From Bimastos eiseni (lineage: Eukaryota; Annelida; Clitellata; Crassiclitellata; Lumbricidae): a DNA stretch of 64,000 nucleotides. How positions within the stretch are numbered: position 1 is the stretch's first letter; every line of letters starts with the position of its first letter. A model generated the notes under the pieces. That model was not told the origin of the DNA, did not search any database, and saw nothing but the letters and a program-made list of their open reading frames with translations. Shown here one piece after another: positions 56,021-64,000 of this stretch. Made by a program: the position numbers and the translations under genes. The stretch is taken from positions 2,469,661 to 2,533,660 of the forward strand of contig OY365814.1 in assembly GCA_959347315.1 (NCBI GenBank). The letters are read 5' to 3'.

Positions 56021-56954
56021 TGCAGTGAATGTTTAAATCAATGCAGAGTCTAGGCCAGAGGCACAGACAGAACATTTTTGGGGTGAACATATTGCACGCG
56101 CCGATTACGTGGAGCAGCATACTGACATCACCCCACCCACCCCAAAAAACTTATTGGAGCTGGATCAAATGTGTGGATCAAGTTTTTGTTTTCCAGGGGT
56201 GCTCAGTCACCCATCAGCACCCCTTTGTTGCGCCTCTGGTACAGGTTAAGGAATATGGATGGTTCTGGCATTTCCTTCAGTTGATCACATATGCCTCAAA
56301 ATATTAATTCAGTCTAAGGAGTTTTCGGCGCAGGAAATCAGTTGTCGTCCATATGCAGATTCAAGTAACCGCGTAAAGTAGGCCTCGATGGTGATTTATG
56401 TTGAGTGGAGGATTTCGTTTGGGAAGAAAGACCTTGGAACTCGAGGTAAGAACCTTTAACGATCTACTGTAACAAGGCAGCCAATTTGGGAACTCGACAT
56501 GACACGCCCCCTGATCTTAGACAGCTCCTAGGTAACAACCTCAATGAGCAACTGTTCCGTGCAACCGATTGATGCATTTTCATGGGAGAGTTGCCTTTGA
56601 TAAATAAATAACTATAATTAGTTGTATAAAATAGAGAAGTATCGCATGTCTTTGAGATGTAGGAGATGCTCAGCTACAGTACCAGGCGAATGATGACGTG
56701 ACATCCGCCACGTTTTTGATCATCTATCACAGCCTGAAAGTTGGAGGAAGACTTCTCACGGTGTCAGCTTAACATTATAGGCCTGCAACAGCCACGGATA
56801 GTAAGTGATAATGACTCAGTAGTGATTAGGAATCATTAGAAGTCTGCTCAGCTGTGTGACCTCATCTGCTATAGATTGCTTCACTTTTATGCTAGCTGGG
56901 CTGTGTATGCAATGACAACGTAGTACTTATCGAATTATAACGTAAAATACGTAC
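56021..56954. other. Intron, no gene seen
   Basis: No domain-bearing ORF; the ORF 56029-56307 is not recognisable. Confidence 0.4.
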
Positions 56955-57127
56955 CTCAACCCAATCATTGTTTGGCTCGGTATTGAATGCCTGAAACGTA
57001 ATGATGACTGTGTATCCAGAGGTGACTTTGATGTAATTTTCACAATCTAGATAATTGGCGTATGACGTTGGATAATTGGGGGATGAAATATTCCCAGACA
57101 TTCCAGAGAAATACCTCGCGCCACAGT
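56955..57127 (-). CDS. Receptor gene, CUB domain, first-half exon
   Basis: Acceptor TATGTGTTTTATACAG, entry phase 1, donor GAG/GTACGT leaving phase 0. It reads CGARYFSGMSGNISSPNYPT, SYANYLDCENYIKVTSGYTV, IITFQAFNTEPNNDWVE. The CGxxxSGxxGxIxSPNYPxxYxNxxDC start is diagnostic for CUB. The two halves make a domain of about 111 residues. Confidence 0.95.
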
Positions 57128-59323
57128 CTGTATAAAACACATAAAATAAACGTTAAGTATCACCATTTGTACACCAATCTGCAGGGGTTTGTTACACCTT
57201 TCTCGATATCGGCTCCAGTGTCCTCATTTTGGAATTTCTGCTTAATGTAATTAATGTACAACGTGTCAACTATTTGGAACGAATTCGCAACAGATTCTCC
57301 CCAGTTTGGCTCATCTCTCTCTCATCAGTCAACTCTACCTCTCCTCCGCTTGCCCTCTCTCCTTTGACTTTCCAATCGGACTGAAAGCCGTGTATTTCAG
57401 ACCCTCGTATCCTGGGCCCAGTTCTACCCCTGCACCTCGGCATGACACCTATATCAACAATAGCAAACAATGCATAAAAATTATTAATCTTCATGAACTT
57501 GACTTCCGACGACATTGACCTTTCACCGAAGCCTACAAGATAACCTGACTACTGCACTGGAAGAGATGATTTTGCTTATCGTATCTTCCAAGGTATTTGG
57601 TGGCGAGCGGTTTTACGATAATGTAGGCGTGTACTCTTCGGTGCGTGGTGTTGAAATCCTTGGAGACACGAAGACTGTTGATGTTAAGACGTTTAATGTT
57701 ATATTAAAATGCAGAACGTGTGTTACAGCGACTATTATATCAAATTGTCTCCCGATTCACCCATAGTCAATAACTTAAGTTCTGTCTCTAGCTCTCCGTA
57801 CTCCTTGCCGTGCCTTCTTTCCCTGGGCAAATGCCGTTTATCGCCTTCCGTCGTCTTTTAAAAACCATTCTATCTCCTTCTGTGTCGGCTGTGGCTTTCT
57901 CCCTTCACCTATCTCCTCCTCCTTTCTTACATTCCATCCTTGTGTCACTATTCATCGGACCTCTCCTCTCACCGAGACCGAGTTATCTGCATGTCATCTG
58001 CTGTCACTCCCTCGCTTCCTGCCGTTTCCAGGCCCATAATGTCTGTCCGTCTATGTCTGTGCCGTATCTCTCTCTACGTCCCTCGTTCTCTTGCTGTTAT
58101 CGTTTCGTCCAGACGATTCGGACGAGCAGCGCACTGGGTGCAGGTTAATTAAACAATGAAAGCTGTCATTAGTACCACGATTAGGAATTAGCTTAACAAA
58201 CGGCTACTGGTCTGCTTCGCAGAGTTCGTTTGATGGAGAGCAGATTCAAATCGGTACTTCGGTACTTTAATCGTCGTCGATATCACTACAACTACCAACC
58301 TGACAACAGCACCTGCGAAATATTTTGGAGCAGAGAAAATTTACACGAAACTATAGCCCGGAGCAGATTCGCCCGGAGCAGATTCGCATGAAATACAAAT
58401 GACCTGACCACCTCGAACCTTAAGTTCTTTATTAGCACTTCAAGCAATAGTTGCGCGGTAGAAGTTGTATCAATAATATCATTTAAAGTCTCGCATGAGC
58501 ATTAGCAAGTGTACCATTTTGCTGATACAGTTGCTAATAGTCGTGACTAAAGCATTTGAAGATATCGCGATCTTTCCTTTAAAAATCAGAGCGTAGCAAT
58601 CATGTAGTGAACAAGAAAACCAAGTCAATTGCAACAAATTGTAGAAATAATAATAAATATTATTACCATTAGAGAAAGAAGGAATAGTCAGACCCACGGG
58701 AGATACGGGAATCGAAGCCCCTTATGTGTAGGTAGGTAGGTATTTGCAGTTAAACAACGCTGTGTGACAACAAAGATCACTAAATGTTGCCCTCCCCCTT
58801 TATCCAGGCTTGGGACTGGCACTGCCTGAGCTCTTGCAGCGGAAGAGTTAAATATATTATCTACTACCGTACTATATGAATTGGAACGGAATGTGCTGAT
58901 ATTTAGAGGTATTTGCGTGATCTTGAAAGGAACTTTGAACTGGCTTGCTTAGATTTTACTTGGTGATGCAAACAAATTATTTCAGTAATTTATTCTACTG
59001 GAAACCGTATCATTGGCTGTTTGGATCAACCACGGTTGAATGCAAAAGAGATCAAATTATACGAATATTTCATCTTTTTGTGATGTCTAGTACGCATAAT
59101 AATTTATGAGCATAGAATCATTAGAATGATGTGGTGTTATCACAGAAACCGACCAGCAGCACGTGTCATTTTCTTAGCTACGAAGTTAATAAAATTATGT
59201 AGGCCTACTCACATTCGATTCTACAGTCGAATATGTGTACATGTAGGCCTAGTTGTTGTCCATGGAGATAAAACACTAGCCCATAAGTATCGGGGTTACT
59301 GTATTGAAATCTCGGTAACTCAC
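57128..59323. other. Intron, no exon recognised
   Basis: About 2.2 kb without a domain-bearing ORF. ORFs at 57306-58152 (plus) and 58479-58697 (minus) are unrecognised. A tandem CCCGGAGCAGATTCG pair lies at about 58356-58387. Confidence 0.45.
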
Positions 59324-59487
59324 CGCAACGAATTGAGATATCTTCATTGTGATTACAACCGTGTACGCCCCATCCACGGTGAGAACACTTTTCTATGGCA
59401 GTTTCGTTGCCTTTGCATTGCACGTGATCCAACCATATTGGATCTGTTCCAGCCCCGTGAAGATTCCCAATTGCTGCACCAATGTAA
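59324..59487 (-). CDS. Receptor gene, SRCR domain 2, second-half exon
   Basis: Acceptor TTTTTTTAAAAATCAG, entry phase 2, donor TGCG/GTGAGT leaving phase 1. It reads YIGAAIGNLHGAGTDPIWLD, HVQCKGNETAIEKCSHRGWG, VHGCNHNEDISIRC. WLDxVxCxGxExxIxxCxHxxWGxHxCxHxEDxxxxC is the SRCR signature, with four Cys. With two Cys in the first half the domain has six, and it is split over two exons; both are features of group A SRCR domains. Confidence 0.95.
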
Positions 59488-59929
59488 CTGATTTTTAAAA
59501 AAACAGCAACACATTGAAGACAACTAATTGATGGCAACGGTAAGTTAAAAATTTCTTAGACTACCGGTAATTGCAAAATTGTTTACAAAAGGAATGGTAT
59601 ACCTTAAATAATTATTAACATCAAACAAAGTCATCCAACATTGGCATAATAATAATTTCTTGGAAATTCTAGGTAGAGCAAGGTCATGCGGCGTAGGTCG
59701 CATATTGAACAGGGTCATATTACGTGGAGGGAGAAGGACATAATGGTTGTGACCTGGGTTCAACGAGGGTTCAGAACGAGGCAATGTCATTATACGACCA
59801 TTGAGGCGATCGGGCTTCCCTAATTCGTCTAATCAATAAATGCGGTTATTGCATTCCAATATTATAGATTGTTTACCTTACATTCGGTGTCATAAGACAA
59901 CCATTCTTTATGCAACTATAGGAGCTTAC
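59488..59929. other. Intron between the two SRCR half exons
   Basis: 442 bp, no features. Confidence 0.7.
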
Positions 59930-60089
59930 CCAAAGCCCAGACTTGCACATGCAACTCTGGCACTGGCATTTGTAAATCCATCATGGCATACTGTTCCCCA
60001 TCTTCCTGAATAGTATAACTCCAATCGTCCTTCCCGTGAATTGTTGCCAAATGAGTTTTTCAATCGCACAGGGATGCCCTGGTTGCTTC
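59930..60089 (-). CDS. Receptor gene, SRCR domain 2, first-half exon
   Basis: Found by splice-site reading: acceptor CACTTTTCAG, entry phase 1, donor TTTGG/GTAAGC leaving phase 2, exactly the phase required by the exon at 59324. It reads SNQGIPVRLKNSFGNNSREG, RLELYYSGRWGTVCHDGFTN, ASARVACASLGF. VRLxxxxxxxEGRLExYYxGxWGTVCxDGF is the conserved SRCR start. Confidence 0.93.
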
Positions 60090-62977
60090 CTGAAAAGTGT
60101 AATTATTCACGATGGGAAGAAAGCAATGAACATTGTTGCAACATGTGTGCAGGCTGATTGATTGATAGGGTTTGTTGCACCTCAACAAAATAATCGCTTT
60201 TAAAACATATACATTCAATCGAGGCACACACAGAACTCAACGAGGTTAGTCCTGGTCAAAATAAAGAGATGCGTACTTGGATAAAGGAGTAACTGAACCT
60301 TGGTTGATTCCTTTATTTTTTCTGTTCTATTCTATTTACGGAATTATAAAGCGATTCCCACAGTATTTCTCAAGCAACCAGTGCGAGGAATTCATCAAAA
60401 AAATATTATGCAGTATAGTGTTTTAATTGTTACCGATTGTTGCCTTTTACACTTATCAGTTAGTGTGTATATTCCAGAGTTTTTAAAAGTCAATAAGGTT
60501 TCATAAGAACTCATACATGTTTGTTATATGAAGGATCTGAAAGATTATAATTAACGTAAAAGGTCTATCACAATTGAGACACGAGACGATAAAAAAATAA
60601 ACCTACTAAATGTCAAAGAAGGAAATGTGTTTTATTGACCAGTTTTTCCGAGGAAAACTTAGCATTGGTGAAGGAACCAGATTTGATTTACGTATGACAT
60701 ACGTCACAAATACTGCTGATTCTTCCAAAAAAATTAAAATAGTATTGTAGAATCATTATCTTTTAATATAAATGTACATGTAGTCAAGCAAGTCGCTGCT
60801 TGGCGTGTTTGCACCGATGTGAACACGGAACGAGATAACGGGGTCATTAAGTTGTTAGTGTTTGAGTTTAACAAACTCGTAACGAGGTGGTTAGCATGCC
60901 AGCAGCTGCTTCATCCGAAAGAACTACGACTGCGATATCTAACAACAGCTTAGGATGCGTTGAACCGTACAAGCTCCACCAGGTCGAAATATCATCCACT
61001 GAAATATTCAAGCATCCGAACAATAAAAGTTGCACCCTCTCCAGTTTGTCCATGTCCTGTATCGGCTATGGAATCCAGGCCAGACCAGTGATTTGTAACT
61101 CAGCGTTGTGTCCATTTCCTTGGTGTCTATATGGTCCCATGCTTCAGCACATTGTTGTAAAGAGTCTTGCCCTCATGGGCATTTGTGCACGACCCTTTCT
61201 TCCACACCCACTTCCCGTAGCATACATCCCATTTCATACGAAACACTTTCTCTCTTCCCATAATGTCTCACTAAGCTCTTTCCAGGCTTAAGAGTGTCTG
61301 CCAGTCATATGACCATCTGAGCATTTAGCTTAGATCTTACTGCATTGTATCCTCTTTTTTCATTTTACTCTGTTCTATATAAAAACTATGTAGAGGTTCA
61401 TCATGAAACTTAGACATTTTTGATAAAATACATTTAATGTGGAGTATAAGTTAACGCGGGGGAAAGATAGAATATTCAGCACCCTCTGTGCGTGGAGCTC
61501 GTATAAACCCACAATAACCTCAGAAGGTTATGTGTGCTGTGCATAGGGAGGCGAGCGGCATGCTAGAGCACCCCTGTAACAGTTCCGTGTATCTAAGAGC
61601 CCTGTAACTGGCCTCTAGTGGCGTCATCCTCTGGCAGCTGTCTGCAAGCATCGGATTTTAGATCCTATTCGGTGCGATCAAGTCTCGTGATCGAAATCTG
61701 TGTGCTGATTGCAGACTGACACTGATGGAGAAACCCTCGCTGGGAAACAAGATGTGGAGTGTGATGTGACCCATGTATCCCGAGCTTTAAATGTATCACA
61801 CTAATTTCATCAAATGACTTAATTATACTGACTATAATCACAAGTCCGTGTTATCTGTGGTGTTGGCAAGATATTAGATGTGTCGTGCTGAATGACGGCT
61901 GTCCTTCATTATGTTCGGAAATTGTCCAGGCCATGTTACTGCATCCGACCATCCGTAATGATATACGCAGTCGGGTCTCAGCCGTGCGTACGTCTACGCC
62001 ACCTATAGCCGAGTATTGGCCTCTCGGTGGATGGTGGCAGACGCAACCGCCAGAATGACCTCGACAGATAGTTACTGGTGGCTATTCCAACAAATACACC
62101 ACGAATGCATTTTTCTGCGTCCTCCTTGTACCTCGGCAAATATCCTTTCACCAGTGATGGACTGACTACTCATTGACAACGTACCCATTTCTGCGAATCG
62201 CTGTTAGTAGTCGTCGCTCTACCCATCCACGGAACTTTGCCCAGAGACACTGTACATCCATGTCATCAGCTTACCGTGCATAGTTTTTGCTAACAGATTT
62301 AATCGTTCACTATGACATTTAGCATAATTTAGACCAGCTTAGAGACCGCCTCTGAGTGTATATCTTGAAGGGACTCTGAATAAGTCGTCGATTACATTAT
62401 ATTACATATATATACATTATAATATATATATAATATATATTTCGAAAAATAAGCAAATAAATAAACAAAATAAAATATATATATATATTTTATTTTAGGC
62501 ACACATGTTCGGGGTAACAATTAAAAAAATGCAGGATTGTATCGAGAAAAATTCTAATATCCTGAAACAAATTTTTAAAATTATTTCCGCGCAGGAATAG
62601 AATTAATCAAAAGATAATTCCAAACAAAAGAGGCTAATAAAAAGTGCGAACAGCAGTGGCCCAAGCACTGATCTTTTATCTTTGTAGCACTCCGCTGAAC
62701 ACCGTCGTCCAACGAGTTCTTATCACTCATGCCAACCACTCTGTTTCCACTCTGTTGTTCTGAAGAACCCACTCCACGACATTACACACCACACTGATCA
62801 AACTGGCTGCGCTGTAAGCCTATTTATCTGGTTCACTTACCATCCCCTCTAAAAGAATGGTACAATGGTAATATGAGCGTATCCCCTTCGATGCCGCATG
62901 GTCGACATATCTATCCTGAGTCATGTAGTTCTTAGGTGGCGATAAAATACTGCCCCGTGGAGATCACGGTAACTCAC
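60090..62977. other. Intron between SRCR modules, no exon recognised
   Basis: About 2.9 kb. The ORF 60887-61291 (plus) and its antisense have no recognised domain. A1T-rich (TA)n hairpins lie at 62395-62497, where AAATAAAATATATATATATATTTTATTT is a perfect palindrome. Confidence 0.45.
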
Positions 62978-63141
62978 CGCAACGAATTGAGATATCTTCA
63001 TTGTGATTACAACCGTGTACGCCCCATCCACGGTGAGAACACTTTTCTATGGCAACTTCGTGTCCTTTGCATTGCACGTGATCCAGCCATATAGGATCTG
63101 TTCCAGCTCCGTGAATATTCCCAATTGCTGAACCGATGTAA
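62978..63141 (-). CDS. Receptor gene, SRCR domain 1, second-half exon
   Basis: Acceptor TTTATTTCCAATCAG, entry phase 2, donor TGCG/GTGAGT. It reads YIGSAIGNIHGAGTDPIWLD, HVQCKGHEVAIEKCSHRGWG, VHGCNHNEDISIRC. It differs from the 59324 exon in only about five of 54 residues. The matching first-half exon was not found up to position 64000 and is expected outside the window. Confidence 0.93.
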
Positions 63142-64000
63142 CTGATTGGAAATAAAAAGAACAACACATTGAAGAAAAGGAGAAGCTGTTGAAAATTTAA
63201 CGCAACATATTCCTGACAACACTTAGGAATTGAAAGTTGAAAATTCTAATTACATAATCTTTGATTTACATTGCTATTATAAGATATAAAGTTTCAGTTA
63301 GCAGCAACATCTCAATATTGTAGGCCCTACTTACTCTTAGGTCTGAACTGATTTCTGAGATGGCAATGCATACAGATAGCATTCATAACATTGCTGTCTT
63401 TGCTGATATAGAACATTGTCGATTTGAGTAAGACATATATTGTAGTAGGCCTGCATGTAGGCTAGGCCTAAATATGCGCGACCCGTCAAAAGCGCCCAGA
63501 GAAAAACGCCCTACGACCGACTAGAGCGCCTCGACATTGGCACCCCAAAATTTGCTCGTGCTATGTTCTTCATCGTCACAGATTGAATTAAATTAACTAC
63601 TTTAATTTATAATAATAAAAGGCTTGACGTGTGTGCATTGTTTTCTGGGTGAAATCGCAGAACTTTGTGTGGAAAGTTAGGGCGCAGGACCATCATCATG
63701 CACATAGCACGAGCTCTCAAGGTGATTGAAACAGAGGTCACGCCGATGAAAATAATTCATTGTTAAATGGAAGTTTGATTGATGCAAAAGACTGTGCTTA
63801 AATGGAAGCTCGATTGATGAAAGAGGGTCTGCGTAAACAGAAGCTGCATTAATAAAATTATCAGCATTATAAGTAAGCATGATTAGAATTATGCATAAAC
63901 GATTGAGTCATACCAGGTATCAGTCCTTGACCGTGGAATAATTGTATCAATGGAAGAATTGCTGCTCAAATACCAGCTAGAATGGTGAAGAGAGTTCTTA
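63142..64000. repeat. Intron end with minisatellite units at 63745-63860
   Basis: Units GTTAAATGGAAGTTTGATTGATGCAAAAG, CTTAAATGGAAGCTCGATTGATGAAAGAG and GTAAACAGAAGCTGCATTAATAAAAT form about four degenerate copies of the window-wide 34-bp minisatellite. No exon recognised. Confidence 0.65.

Noticed and set aside
59126..59491. 121-codon plus-strand ORF
   Set aside because: It is the antisense shadow of the SRCR exon at 59324-59487.
60887..61291. 134-codon plus-strand ORF as a gene
   Set aside because: No domain, no splice or promoter context, and internal composition like non-coding sequence.

Overview
This is a eukaryotic, AT-rich, intron-rich and very repeat-dense window. The content points to a marine invertebrate deuterostome, most likely an echinoderm or close relative. 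The reasons are split-exon SRCR, CUB and Ig receptor modules, a CARD exon, an NHL-type propeller gene, invertebrate LINE, Polinton and mariner relics, vertebrate-type TTAGGG-like tracts and the recurrent short motif TAGGCCTA. The species cannot be fixed from sequence alone.

Layout. 0-3 kb: remnants of a hAT transposase and a Ty3/gypsy RT-RNase H. 5.9-8.2 kb: a long inverted repeat with a dead LINE in its loop. 8.9-10.5 kb: a LINE insertion with a 12-bp target-site duplication. 10.8-16.1 kb: a reverse-strand LINE (called A here) split by a second LINE tail, a SINE and a 2.2-kb block flanked by two copies of a minisatellite-bearing element. 13.05-16.8 kb: a direct duplication of about 470 bp carrying a 57-bp mini-exon. 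17.1-20.5 kb: a reverse-strand retrotransposon with a restriction-like endonuclease. 21.4-23.2 kb: a TIR element filled with minisatellite, then simple repeats. 24.09-25.92 kb: a fold-back element built of about eight 188-bp repeats. 25.9-26.9 kb: the 5' end of an LTR element. 28.7-31 kb: a 324-bp palindrome, a duplicated CTG-repeat module and perfect hairpins.

Two host loci stand out. On the + strand, small exons that all have phase-1 boundaries (27.9 and 31.1 kb, plus the duplicated 57-bp exon) lead to a CARD exon (31.7 kb), a conserved C-terminal exon (34.7-35.1 kb) and an NHL-like propeller terminal exon (35.7-36.6 kb). On the - strand, from 63.1 kb down to 42.2 kb, lies a receptor gene: SRCR(half)-SRCR-CUB-Ig-Ig-Ig-TM-cytoplasmic tail. 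Its SRCR and CUB domains are each split over two exons, and it ends with a DDIYENV tyrosine motif. Three of its exons (SRCR first half, CUB second half, first Ig) were found only by reading splice sites and phases.

The introns and flanks of both loci hold Polinton/Maverick fragments, a five-copy 123-bp satellite, a broken three-exon transposon-derived gene, an internally deleted mariner-like element, five tRNA-type SINE copies and LINE debris. Most protein-like ORFs in the window are transposon relics. Exon boundaries given here are inferred from consensus splice sites, reading frame and domain limits and have no transcript support.
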